Of a DNA stretch of 64,000 bases, positions 16,674 through 25,793 are shown piece by piece; the stretch's first letter is position 1; every line of letters begins with the position of its first letter. The notes beneath the pieces are model-generated. The model was not told the origin of the DNA, made no database searches, and saw nothing but the letters and a program-made list of their open reading frames with translations. The stretch spans positions 186,001 to 250,000 of the forward strand of contig JALHQO010000004.1 of the NCBI GenBank assembly GCA_022841905.1, in the 5' to 3' direction. This DNA is from Hyphomonadaceae bacterium. GTDB taxonomy: Bacteria; Pseudomonadota; Alphaproteobacteria; Caulobacterales; Aquidulcibacteraceae. Both the position numbers and the translations under genes were made by a program.

Positions 16674-18344
16674 ATGATCTTACGCCATTTGCTCGCCGCT
16701 GCTGTGATCGCTGTTGGCGCGTGCGCCACGTCGGCCACGCCAACCGTCGACAACTCGGCTTTCGCTGGGCCGCCTCTGTCGGCTGAGGCCTATCTCGCGC
16801 ACGTGCGCACGCTTGCATCGGATGAGTTCGAGGGCCGCGCGCCGGGCGGCAATGGCGAAAGGCTCACCGTCGAATATCTCGAGCGCATGTTCGCCGCGGC
16901 TGGTCTTGAGCCGGGCGTGCGTTTGCCGAATGGGCAACGCTCGTGGCGGCAGGAGGCCGAGTTGAGTGCTGCGACCCTGCTCAACGAACCAGTGCTGACG
17001 ATCGCGGGCGCCGATGGCGCGCGGCCGTATGTATACGGACAAGACTTCACAGCGTGGACGCGCCGCTTGGAAGAGAACGTTGATATCGCGAACGCGGAGT
17101 TGGTGTTCGTCGGTTACGGCATCGTGGCGCCTGAGGCGGGTTGGAACGATTACGAAGGCATCGACATGCGCGGCAGGATCGCCGTCATTCTTGTGAACGA
17201 TCCTGACTTCGATACCGGCGACGATCGCGGCTTCGGCGGCCGCGCTATGACCTATTACGGCCGCTGGACCTACAAATTCGAAGAAGCCGGACGCCAAGGC
17301 GCGGCTGGCGCGATCATCGTGCACCAAACCGCGCCCGCTTCCTATCCGTGGGCCGTGATTGGCAGCCGGGTGAGCGGGCCGCGCTTCGACATCGTCCGCG
17401 CCGATCGCGGCGCTTCGCGTGCGGGCTTTGAGGGCTGGATGCAGGAAGGTTTGGCGCGTGAGACGTTCACACGCGCGGGGCTCGACTTCGACCAGTTGCG
17501 CCAACGTGCGCAAACGCAAGGCTTCCGCCCTGTCCGTCTCGGTTCGCTCACCGGCTCCATCGCGCTGCAGACGCGCCTTGAGACAACGCGCACGTCAAAC
17601 GTGGTTGGCGTGTTGCCTGGGACGACGCGTCCGGACGAGACGATCCTGTACTCTGCGCACTGGGATCATTTGGGCCGCTGCTCGCCAATCGATGGCGACG
17701 ACATTTGCAACGGCGCGCTCGACAACGCGACGGGAACGGCCGCTCTGATCGAACTTGCGCGCCGCTACTCCGCGGCTGGTCGCGCCGAGCGTTCGGTTGC
17801 GTTCATCGCGTTGACGGCTGAAGAGCAAGGCCTGCTCGGCGCGCTCTACTATCAGCAACATCCCGTCTTTGAGCCGCGCAACACGGTTGCCGCGATCAAC
17901 ATGGACGGCATCAATCACATGGGGCCGACGCGCGACATTGAGGTCGTCGGCTTCGGCAAGAGCGAGATGGACGATCTGATCGTGCGCGCGGCTGAAGCGC
18001 GTGGCCGTAGGGTCGAGCCGGACTCATCGCCGGAGGCGGGTTACTTCTATCGCTCCGACCATTTGCATTTCGCGCAGCTGGGCATTCCAGTGCTCTACAC
18101 CTCGAACGGCATCGACATGCTGCAAGGCGGACGCGAGCGGGGTCAGGCGCTGAACGCAGCTTATGTCGCGAACGACTATCATAAGCCGTCTGACGAAGTG
18201 ACGGATGCGTGGGATGTCTCCGGCGGCATTCAGGATCTGGAATTGTTGTACGATGTCGGGCGCGGCCTCGCCGATGGCTCCAGCTGGCCGCAATGGCGCG
18301 CGAATGCGGAATTCCGCGCCGCGCGCGAAGCGTCCGGCCGGTGA
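16674..18344 (+). CDS. M28-family metallopeptidase lipoprotein with PA domain
   Basis: This 556-residue exported aminopeptidase-like enzyme has a lipoprotein signal ending A-V-G-A-C (Cys at about residue 19). A protease-associated domain spans about residues 130-290. The M28 zinc site follows: S-A-H-W-D-H-L-G near 330, G-A-L-D-N-A-T-G, T-A-E-E-Q-G-L, N-M-D-G-I, and S-D-H-L-H-F-A near 460. All metal ligands seem present. The ATG at 16674 follows a GGGGA site. It would act on peptides in the periplasm or at the outer membrane. The next gene begins 3 bases after its stop. Confidence 0.92.
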   Translation: MILRHLLAAAVIAVGACATSATPTVDNSAFAGPPLSAEAYLAHVRTLASDEFEGRAPGGNGERLTVEYLERMFAAAGLEPGVRLPNGQRSWRQEAELSAATLLNEPVLTIAGADGARPYVYGQDFTAWTRRLEENVDIANAELVFVGYGIVAPEAGWNDYEGIDMRGRIAVILVNDPDFDTGDDRGFGGRAMTYYGRWTYKFEEAGRQGAAGAIIVHQTAPASYPWAVIGSRVSGPRFDIVRADRGASRAGFEGWMQEGLARETFTRAGLDFDQLRQRAQTQGFRPVRLGSLTGSIALQTRLETTRTSNVVGVLPGTTRPDETILYSAHWDHLGRCSPIDGDDICNGALDNATGTAALIELARRYSAAGRAERSVAFIALTAEEQGLLGALYYQQHPVFEPRNTVAAINMDGINHMGPTRDIEVVGFGKSEMDDLIVRAAEARGRRVEPDSSPEAGYFYRSDHLHFAQLGIPVLYTSNGIDMLQGGRERGQALNAAYVANDYHKPSDEVTDAWDVSGGIQDLELLYDVGRGLADGSSWPQWRANAEFRAAREASGR

Positions 18345-18346
18345 CG

Positions 18347-18943
18347 ATGAAACTCTACGGCAGCTCCAATAGCGGCAATTGCTTGAAGCCGCGTTGGGTG
18401 GCGGAGCGACTGGGGCTGCCGTTCGAGTGGATAGAGATCGACACGTTCGCGGGCCAAACTCGCACGCCGGACTTCTTGGCGCTGAACCCGGCTGGCCAAG
18501 TGCCGGTGGCGATGTTGAGCGACGGGCGCCTGCTCGCGCAATCGAACGCGATCATGCTGCATCTGGCGGAAGGCTCCGATCTCATCCCGCGCGATGCGTA
18601 TGAGCGCGCCAAGATGTTCGAGTGGTTGTTCTGGGAGCAGTACAGTCACGAGCCGGCGATCGCGGTGCGCATCGCGCGACTGCATTTCATGAAGACGCCA
18701 GAGGATCAGCTCGATCCAAACTTGCTGACCAAAGGTCACGCGGCGCTCGCGAGGTTGGAGCTTCAGCTTACAACCACGCAATATTTGGTCGGCAAGGCGC
18801 TTACGCTCGCTGATATCGCGCTCTACGCCTATACCCGCAACGCGCCCAAGGGCGGGTTCGATCTCGGCCCTTATCCGTCTGTTAAGGCGTGGGTTTCGCG
18901 GATCGCTCGCGAACTGCGCGACGCTGATATTTTGGGCGCCTGA
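18347..18943 (+). CDS. glutathione S-transferase
   Basis: This 198-residue protein has the thioredoxin-like N-terminal half with M-K-L-Y-G-S-S-N-S-G-N-C, N-P-A-G-Q-V-P-V and Q-S-N-A-I-M-L-H-L, then the helical C-terminal half with L-T-L-A-D-I-A-L-Y-A-Y. The Ser near position 8 is the likely glutathione-activating residue. The ATG at 18347 comes 3 bases after the M28 stop, so the two are probably co-transcribed. The substrate is unknown. The upstream in-frame extension to 18209 overlaps the peptidase and is rejected. Confidence 0.9.
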   Translation: MKLYGSSNSGNCLKPRWVAERLGLPFEWIEIDTFAGQTRTPDFLALNPAGQVPVAMLSDGRLLAQSNAIMLHLAEGSDLIPRDAYERAKMFEWLFWEQYSHEPAIAVRIARLHFMKTPEDQLDPNLLTKGHAALARLELQLTTTQYLVGKALTLADIALYAYTRNAPKGGFDLGPYPSVKAWVSRIARELRDADILGA

Positions 18944-19019
18944 GCACAGGGGAACTGCCGCGCTCTAGCCGCATTGGCTTGCCAGGGGTTAGGCTGCTGC
19001 CGCAAGGCACTGAGGGCGC

Positions 19020-19880
19020 ATGGAAATTTACGGCGAGTCCTGGCCTGTTCTCGCGACCACGTTCGGCCTGTTTTTGCTGGTCGGCTTCTTGGCACAATTG
19101 ATCGATGGCGCGGTGGGCATGGCTTACGGCGTCATCTCGTCGAGCGTGCTGTTGGCGTTCGGCGTGCCGCCGGCGCAAGTGTCGGCGACCATCCATGCGG
19201 CGGAGTGTTTCACCACCGGCGCATCCGGCGCTTCACACTTGGTTCACCGTAACGTCGATTTGACTTTGTTCTGGCGCTTGGCGCCGGCTGGCGTCGTCGG
19301 CGGCGTGATCGGCGCTTATCTGCTGACGGGTTTCGATCCGACATTCATCAAGGCCGTCGTCGTCGCTTACCTCGGCGTGCTCGGCCTCTTCATGTTGACA
19401 CGGGCGATGCGCGGGCCGCGCGAAGAGCCGCCGCATCTGAAATATGTCGTGCCTGTCGGTGTTGTTGGCGGCTTTCTCGATGCGAGCGGCGGCGGTGGCT
19501 GGGGCCCGATCGTGACATCGACTTTGCTCGGCCGCGGGCATCCGCCGCGTTACGTGATCGGCAGCGTTAACTCGGCGGAGTTCGTGGTGACGATTGCGAT
19601 CTCGCTTACCTTTATCTGGACCTTGTTCACTGGCCGCCTTGAGCTTGAGGGCGGCCTGGCTGCTGGCGGCGCGGCGCTGGGCGGTCTGATCATCGGTGGC
19701 TTGGTGGCAGCGCCTTTGGCGGGATACGTGACCAAGATTGCCCCGGCGCGCCTCCTATTGGCGGCGGCGGCCGTGTTGGTGACCGGTTTGTCAATCTGGC
19801 AGGGCATCCAATTATGGCCTCGGCTGCTCGAGTATCCGGTCTTCCGTGAGTTCGCCGAGCAGGCGGCGTTCGTCCGTTAA
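19020..19880 (+). CDS. TauE/SafE-family sulfite exporter-like membrane protein
   Basis: This 286-residue protein has about eight transmembrane helices. The two related halves carry the family signature: L-I-D-G-A-V-G-M-A-Y-G near residue 27 and F-L-D-A-S-G-G-G-G-W-G-P near 155. A long hydrophilic turn separates them. Members export sulfite, sulfoacetate or related anions, but substrates cannot be read from sequence. It stands alone between the GST and the FlaEY-like gene. Confidence 0.9.
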   Translation: MEIYGESWPVLATTFGLFLLVGFLAQLIDGAVGMAYGVISSSVLLAFGVPPAQVSATIHAAECFTTGASGASHLVHRNVDLTLFWRLAPAGVVGGVIGAYLLTGFDPTFIKAVVVAYLGVLGLFMLTRAMRGPREEPPHLKYVVPVGVVGGFLDASGGGGWGPIVTSTLLGRGHPPRYVIGSVNSAEFVVTIAISLTFIWTLFTGRLELEGGLAAGGAALGGLIIGGLVAAPLAGYVTKIAPARLLLAAAAVLVTGLSIWQGIQLWPRLLEYPVFREFAEQAAFVR

Positions 19881-19944
19881 CCTTTAGGCGCCAACCGCGC
19901 GTTTACGACCCATCTGCGAAGCTAGCCGCTTCGCGGAGTGCGCT

Positions 19945-22900
19945 TTGGTCAATTCCATCACATCCGGTGTCGCCTCGGCCCTGTTCGGCACATCGTCGAG
20001 CGGGTCGTCGACGATCAGTGCCGATATGTTGGTGGCCTATGCACGCGCGCGGGCTGGGATCGGCGCCGACACGAGTTCGGTGACCCAAGACCCGAATGCG
20101 CCGCTGGCGCCGGTGTGGACGCCGGGCGTGTCGCCGAGTGCGGCGGCACTGGTGCAGCGGGCGCTGACCAACAAATCGTTCTTCGACACCGAATCGAAGC
20201 TCTACTCGGACCTCGGCGCGACCGGCGATTATAAGCGTCTCTTCGCGCTCTATTCCGGCATCTCGACGCTGCAGGCCTTGGCGACAAACGCGCAGGACGA
20301 AAAGATCAGCAAAGCCGATCTGGCGCGCACCACCGCGCAATTCACGCGCGGCTTGACCGAACTCGAAGCGTTCTTTGCGCAGCAGCAGTTCGAGGACATG
20401 CGCTTAGCCCAAGGTGATCGCGTTGACGCGGCGCAGACGACCTTGGCGCTCCCGACGAAGTCGGAAGATTATCTCACCGGCCTCGTTCACAAAGGCGGGC
20501 TCTACGAAAAAGTCGCCGGCCTTGCCGCCGATGCGAAGTTCACGATCACGGCGACCTCCGCAGGCGGGACGGTGCGCACCGTCGATATCGATCTCTCACA
20601 GATGGGCTCCGTTACGCGTTCGCTCGGGGCTGTGATCAGCTTCGTCAATGGCCGGCTGGCCGCCGCGGGCGCTGCGACGCGGCTTGAAGCTGTGGACCAA
20701 ACGCCGAAGACGAACACCGTCGTGATTGCGGGCCGCGCGGTGGAATCGAAATACACGGGGCCTAGGCAATATGCGCTCAAGGTCGATGTGCGCAGCAATG
20801 AGAAGGTCTCGTTCGAAGCTGTTGGCGCCAATCCGGCGTTCTACGTGGTAGGCTCGACCACCAATGGCGCGCGGCTGATCAAGCTTGAAGATGTCGGCGA
20901 CGCAGCAGGCCAAGCGCAATGGCTGGATCGACCTGGCGCCACAGCCGATGCAACGGGCGCCTACGTTTCCGATGGCTGGCTAGGGCCGGGCGATCCTTAT
21001 GGCGCGCCCAGCGGCTCCTACAATGAGCAGCGCACCAATGCGCTCGTCTCCGATGGCGCCAATTCGTTCGAAGACAAATTGCGCGCCGCCGGCGAAGCGA
21101 TCCTGAAGCTCGATATGGGCGATGGACGCACGATTTCGGTGACGACGGCATGGCGCAGCGACGATCTGGAAGGCTGGCGCACGCGCAGCGGCGAGAGCGA
21201 CGATCGCGCCATGCTCGACGACGTGGCCGAGCGGCTGACGCAATTGCTGCATGAGCAAGGCGTCGCGGCTGGCGTCGATGTCTGGGAAGACAACGGCAAT
21301 CTCGGTTTTCGCGTGCTCGGCGCGGGCGAAATCAAAGCCTCGGCAGTGACCATTAGCGGCAAGGCGGCAAGCCTGGAGGCGGTGGAGCAGCCCGGCATGG
21401 TCGGCGGCCTGCGCGACGGCGTGTTTGCGCGGCGGTTCGAAGCGGCGGGCGTGGCGGCCGCGAGCGATCTTTTCGTCGGCAAGCAGACGTTCGTGATTAC
21501 GACAGCGAGCGGAGCGCAGAGCATCAGCATCGACGGTGGCGATGACGGCATCGATGCCGCGACACTGGCCGAGCAGCTTAACGATAAACTGCGCGAACGC
21601 GGCGTGTCCGTTGCGGTCTCGCTCGTCGATGATGGCGGGGTGCTCACGTTGCGGATGGACGCATTGCATAGTGTCACCGCGATCACGGCCACGTTGAACG
21701 GCGATGCATTTGAGGGCGACTTGCAGGCGCCCGGCCCTTGGGCAAGCGGTGGCTTGCCGAGTGCTGGCGCGGGGCAAGTTTATGGCGACGCTGTGCGGAC
21801 GTGGAATGCCGCGGCCTCACCACTACTGACGCATACGGGCGCGCTCGATATCGAAGTGGTGGTCGCGACGCCGACTGGCGATAAAACGATCAGCCTGTCG
21901 ATCAGCGCGCAAGAGCGTGCCGACAATCCGGACATTTCCCCGGGCCAATGGAGCTCGGTGCTGCAAGACCGGCTCGACGCGGCGCTTAATGCGGGCGGCG
22001 TTTATGTTGGCGCGAGTGGTGGTGATCTGACGGAATGGTCGGTGGCGGAAAGCGCCGGCCATCACCTGCTCTCGGTGAGCGTCAACGGTGACGCGCTGGC
22101 TTTGCAAGCTGAAGCGCCGGCGCTTGGCTTGGGCGGCGCGCACGCGGCGGAACGCAGCTTCACCAGCGCGCAAGCGGCGACCGGTGTGAATGACGATGTC
22201 GCTGCGCTGTTGAGCGATCAGAACGTGTCGATCACATTCACGACGCCTTGGGGCGAGCGGACTGTGAGCGCGGTGCTCGAGCCGGGCGATGCGCGCACGC
22301 TGGAAAGCGCGGCGCTGCGATTGAACGAAGCGCTGGCCACGCAAGGGTACGATCTCGGCGTCGTCGCGACGGCGCTGTCCGGCGGTGTTGCTGGCTTGCG
22401 TGTGGTGACGGGCAGTTCGCACACCATCCGCGGCGTCAGCGCGATCGCGCTCGGCGGTGCAACGCATGGCGCGACGCTTGATCCGATCGACGTGGCGAGC
22501 AACGCGGATGATCCGATCGGCGCGCTGCGCGTGGCGGAGCGCGCCAGCCGTGGCGCCGCGGTGACGGAGACAATCCCTGCCGTCTCAAACTTCGTCGCGC
22601 CCTCGTCCAATACCTCAGCTTGGTTTCCGGGGCGGGCGTTCGACATCGCCGTTGGCGGCGGCGCGAAAGTGGCGACCGCGCGCGCGGTGGCGACGGCGGC
22701 GGATGGTTCGGTGTTCGTGCTGGCTGATCTTTCAGGCGATTCAGCGACGAGCGCGATCAAGGGCGCGCGCGATGTGGCGTTGCTGAAGTACGACAGCGCC
22801 GGCAAGCTCGCCTTCACGCAAATGCTCGGCGCCAGCCAATCGGCGAGCGGGTTTTCGCTGGCCGTGGGCGCCGATGGCAGAGTGGCGGTTGCGGGTTCCG

Positions 22901-24378
22901 TGGAGGGCGCGCTCTCGGGAACGTCAGCCAAAGGCGCGGCGGATTCGTTCGTCACCGTATTTGCCGCCGACGGCGAAGAATTATGGACGGCGCGGCGCGG
23001 CGCGACCGGCAATGACGAGGCGCTGGCGATCGCGTTTGCGCCGAACGGGAGCTTGGTGGTCGCCGGGCGAACCGAAGGCTCGATCGGCGGCAACGTTGCG
23101 CTCGGCGGTTCGGACGGTTACGTGCGCGGCTATTCGGCGAGCGGCGCGGAACTGTTCACCCGCCAGTTCGGCACCGGCTTTGCGGATACCGCGAGTGCGT
23201 TGCTGGTGCGCGACGATGGCGGCGGCGGGCTCGAGATTTTCACCGGCGGCGTTGAAGACAATCGCGGCGTGCTGCGGAGCTTTACTTACTCGTCCGGCGC
23301 GGGCCTTACGGTCGGCGCGACGCGCGACATCGGCTACTTCCACGGCGGCGCCATCAACACGATCGCGGCTGACGGCGCCGCGCTCTATGTCGGCGGCGCT
23401 GTTGGCGCGGATCGATTGACGTTGGGCGCGACGGCGCGTGGCGGCGTTGCAGGCAAGGATGGGTTCGTTGCGCGGCTCGATGCGGATTTAAGTTCCACGG
23501 CGCTCGATCGCGCCAGCTATTTGGGCTCGGCGCAGGATGACGCGGTGAAGACCATCGCGATCGTCGATGGCGTCGTTTACGCGGCGGGTGAAAATGGCGG
23601 CGTGCTGGCGGGCTCCGGCGGCGCAAACGCAAAGAGCGGTTTCCTGGCGCGGCTTGATGATGGCGGCGAAGTCGATTGGACGCGGACGTTCACGTCGTCG
23701 GGCGGCGTGGTGGCGCTAACCGGGCTTGCGGTGGATCAGAGTGGGGCCTCGCCGCTCGATGTGCTTGGCCTGCCGCGCGGCGTCGTTGGCGTGACGCAAT
23801 CGGCGCCGCTGGTGGAGCGCAGCGCGCTCCGCGTCGGCGATGAGTTTCGCATCGGCGCTGACGGGCGGCGTCTGACGACAATACGGATCAGCGCTACCGA
23901 CACGATGGCGTCGCTGGTGGCGAGCATCAATCGCGCTATCGGCTCAGCCGGCCGCGCTCAGATTCTGCGCGAAGGTGGCGTCGAGCGAATCCAGATCACG
24001 CCACGTGACGGCCAGGCGCTGCGCATCGATCCCGGCCGTGCCGGCCGGGACGCGCTGGGCGCGCTTGGGCTGACGCAAGGCATTGTCAGCACCAATGGCG
24101 GCGGCCGCGCGGCGCTGAAGACCTATGGGTTGGGTCTCGTCGCCGCCGATCTAAAGCTCGACAGCAAGGACGCGATCGCGCGCACCAAAGCCGAACTCTC
24201 GGCGGCGATCTCGATTGTGCGGCAAGCCTACGAAGCGCTGCTCAATCCGAACGCCAAGGAGCTCACGGAAGAAGAGAAAGCGCTGGAAGCGCGCCGCGCG
24301 GCGGCGGGCGCTGCGCCTGAATATTACTCTGCGCAGCTGGCGAACTATCAGGCGGCGTTAGCGCGCTTAGGCGGGTGA
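19945..24378 (+). CDS. flaEY: FlaEY-like giant flagellar-associated protein
   Basis: The 1477-residue protein begins V-N-S-I-T-S-G-V-A-S-A-L-F-G after a TTG start at 19945, with CGGAG 6 bases upstream and no nearby ATG. A helical N-terminal region (1-180) resembles flagellin and hook-associated ends. At least five related modules of about 80-100 residues follow (near 195, 385, 513, 628 and 760). Each is a beta strand pair followed by a helix with a D-x-L/A-x-x-L-N or similar pattern, like flagellin IN modules. Residues about 908-1258 carry propeller-like repeats, and another IN-like module lies near 1285-1378 before a helical tail. Caulobacter FlaEY affects filament assembly; orthology here is inferred from architecture and memory. 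Confidence 0.72.
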   Translation: MVNSITSGVASALFGTSSSGSSTISADMLVAYARARAGIGADTSSVTQDPNAPLAPVWTPGVSPSAAALVQRALTNKSFFDTESKLYSDLGATGDYKRLFALYSGISTLQALATNAQDEKISKADLARTTAQFTRGLTELEAFFAQQQFEDMRLAQGDRVDAAQTTLALPTKSEDYLTGLVHKGGLYEKVAGLAADAKFTITATSAGGTVRTVDIDLSQMGSVTRSLGAVISFVNGRLAAAGAATRLEAVDQTPKTNTVVIAGRAVESKYTGPRQYALKVDVRSNEKVSFEAVGANPAFYVVGSTTNGARLIKLEDVGDAAGQAQWLDRPGATADATGAYVSDGWLGPGDPYGAPSGSYNEQRTNALVSDGANSFEDKLRAAGEAILKLDMGDGRTISVTTAWRSDDLEGWRTRSGESDDRAMLDDVAERLTQLLHEQGVAAGVDVWEDNGNLGFRVLGAGEIKASAVTISGKAASLEAVEQPGMVGGLRDGVFARRFEAAGVAAASDLFVGKQTFVITTASGAQSISIDGGDDGIDAATLAEQLNDKLRERGVSVAVSLVDDGGVLTLRMDALHSVTAITATLNGDAFEGDLQAPGPWASGGLPSAGAGQVYGDAVRTWNAAASPLLTHTGALDIEVVVATPTGDKTISLSISAQERADNPDISPGQWSSVLQDRLDAALNAGGVYVGASGGDLTEWSVAESAGHHLLSVSVNGDALALQAEAPALGLGGAHAAERSFTSAQAATGVNDDVAALLSDQNVSITFTTPWGERTVSAVLEPGDARTLESAALRLNEALATQGYDLGVVATALSGGVAGLRVVTGSSHTIRGVSAIALGGATHGATLDPIDVASNADDPIGALRVAERASRGAAVTETIPAVSNFVAPSSNTSAWFPGRAFDIAVGGGAKVATARAVATAADGSVFVLADLSGDSATSAIKGARDVALLKYDSAGKLAFTQMLGASQSASGFSLAVGADGRVAVAGSVEGALSGTSAKGAADSFVTVFAADGEELWTARRGATGNDEALAIAFAPNGSLVVAGRTEGSIGGNVALGGSDGYVRGYSASGAELFTRQFGTGFADTASALLVRDDGGGGLEIFTGGVEDNRGVLRSFTYSSGAGLTVGATRDIGYFHGGAINTIAADGAALYVGGAVGADRLTLGATARGGVAGKDGFVARLDADLSSTALDRASYLGSAQDDAVKTIAIVDGVVYAAGENGGVLAGSGGANAKSGFLARLDDGGEVDWTRTFTSSGGVVALTGLAVDQSGASPLDVLGLPRGVVGVTQSAPLVERSALRVGDEFRIGADGRRLTTIRISATDTMASLVASINRAIGSAGRAQILREGGVERIQITPRDGQALRIDPGRAGRDALGALGLTQGIVSTNGGGRAALKTYGLGLVAADLKLDSKDAIARTKAELSAAISIVRQAYEALLNPNAKELTEEEKALEARRAAAGAAPEYYSAQLANYQAALARLGG

Positions 24379-24394
24379 TGCTGAGTGGCGTAAG

Positions 24395-24480
24395 CCATCC
24401 GTAGCTCGCGGATGGGACCACCGTCCTCCTACGCCAAGGCTCCGAAGGACATCCTACGCGCGCTATCGCGAGCGTAGGAT
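24395..24480. repeat. cluster of palindromic hairpins between flaEY-like gene and tRNA-Thr
   Basis: Two strong hairpins fill the gap. CCATCCG/CGGATGG (24395-24401 and 24409-24415) has a 7-base loop. ATCCTACGC/GCGTAGGAT (24451-24459 and 24472-24480) is 9 perfect pairs. A weaker GTCCT/AGGAC pair lies between them. No T-run follows either stem. The layout looks like a REP-type intergenic element or a tRNA-trailing processing structure; copy number elsewhere is unknown. Confidence 0.5.
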
Positions 24481-24554
24481 GGTGCCACGGGTGAGGATTG
24501 AACTCACGACCTCACCCTTACCAAGGGTGCGCTCTACCACTGAGCTACCGCGGC
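24480..24554 (-). tRNA. tRNA-Thr (anticodon GGU)
   Basis: On the minus strand the acceptor stem GCCGCGG pairs with CCGTGGC (one G-U), followed by discriminator A and an encoded CCA. The D-arm TAGCTCAGTGGTAGAG and T-arm GAGTTCAATCCTC are standard. The anticodon loop TTGGTAA gives GGU, decoding threonine ACC and ACU. Confidence 0.97.
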
Positions 24555-24617
24555 GTCCGAAGACCGGGGCTTCTAGCCCGCGTCGCCCGGGGATGGAAGC
24601 CCGCCCGGCGGGCGATG

Positions 24618-25793
24618 TCAGGGCGGGTTCGCCGCACCCGATTGAGCCTGTTCAGGACCGGATGGCGCTGGGGCGCTTGCGGCGGGTGCGGTGCTGGCTG
24701 CGGGTGTTTCGGCCGCTTCCTCCTGCATATCGCCCCCGCCGCAAGCCTGGCGGACGATGGCCCAGTCGCGGTCGTTGAGCGAAGGCGAAAGACCGGGGCG
24801 CGAGCGGCCGCGGGCGGCGGCGGCGCGCTCATCGTTGGCGGGATGGGAGGACAACATGGAGGGTATGTCGCCCACCTCTTCCTGCTGCATCTCCTGAATG
24901 CGGTCGAACATGCGCGCTAGCGGGCCGGTGTCGATGCCGGCGGCGTCGAGAAAATCGAGCCCGCGCGTATCGGCCTCGGTTTCGTCGTCGCGCGTGTAGC
25001 GCAGGCCGGTAAGATTGACCGAGGCGATGGCGATGGCTTGGCCGGCGCCGGCGCCGCCGAAGACAATATCGAAGAAGATGCCCGCGCCCATCTGGCGGAT
25101 GACGCCTTGCATGACGTGGTTGAGTTCGACGTGCGCGATCTCGTGAGCGATGACGCCGGTGAGTTCGTCGGGGTGCTCGGCCATCGCGATCAACTCATCG
25201 GTGACGACGATGGAATTGTCCGGCAGCGCGAAGGCGTTAGGGAAGTTGGCGTCCATCAGCGTGATCCAGACGGCGTCGCGCTGCGGGACGTTGGATGTCT
25301 CCATGATCCGGAATGCGAGATCGTTGAGGATGGCCGCCGCCTCGTCGCTGTCGTCGCAATACTCCGCCATGGTGTTGACCTGCGACCACGAAATGTCGGC
25401 GATCTGCTCGCGATATTGCGGCGGCATGTAGCGCGCCATCGGATCGGCGGCGAACGGTATGCCGACCAAGAACACCGCCGCCAGCGACCAAGCGCCGGCG
25501 ATGACGCCGCCAACGACAAGAGGCCGCTCAACGCCTTGCGCTTGCGGTGTAAACAGTTTCGGCGCGGCCGCGCGTAGCGGGCCGGCGGCGTTGATGTCCA
25601 ACTGCAGGCGTTCGCCGGTGTCGGGTTTGCGCTTGAGCACGATACGGCCATTGCCATCGTCGCCGCGGCGGAGTTCGGCGTAGGTCCAAGCGTGCTGCAC
25701 ATCGCCAACGCGGATCGTGAGGCCTTCGGGGCCGAGATCCACCTGTGCGTCGCGCAGCATGGCGGCGCGGCCATCGGCGTAGCGGGCGTGCAT
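24618..25793 (-). CDS. M48-family zinc metallopeptidase
   Basis: This 391-residue membrane peptidase has a soluble N-terminal part of about 90 residues, a transmembrane helix near 95-115, and a peptidase domain with H-E-I-A-H starting at His217 and the third ligand region E-T-E-A-D-T-R-G-L-D near 270. The C-terminus is a Pro/Ala-rich tail. Members act in envelope protein quality control. Its ATG overlaps the DUF898 stop as TGATG, so the two are translationally coupled. This pairing with a DUF898 protein recurs in proteobacteria, by my recollection. Confidence 0.9.
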   Translation of the reverse strand: MHARYADGRAAMLRDAQVDLGPEGLTIRVGDVQHAWTYAELRRGDDGNGRIVLKRKPDTGERLQLDINAAGPLRAAAPKLFTPQAQGVERPLVVGGVIAGAWSLAAVFLVGIPFAADPMARYMPPQYREQIADISWSQVNTMAEYCDDSDEAAAILNDLAFRIMETSNVPQRDAVWITLMDANFPNAFALPDNSIVVTDELIAMAEHPDELTGVIAHEIAHVELNHVMQGVIRQMGAGIFFDIVFGGAGAGQAIAIASVNLTGLRYTRDDETEADTRGLDFLDAAGIDTGPLARMFDRIQEMQQEEVGDIPSMLSSHPANDERAAAARGRSRPGLSPSLNDRDWAIVRQACGGGDMQEEAAETPAASTAPAASAPAPSGPEQAQSGAANPP

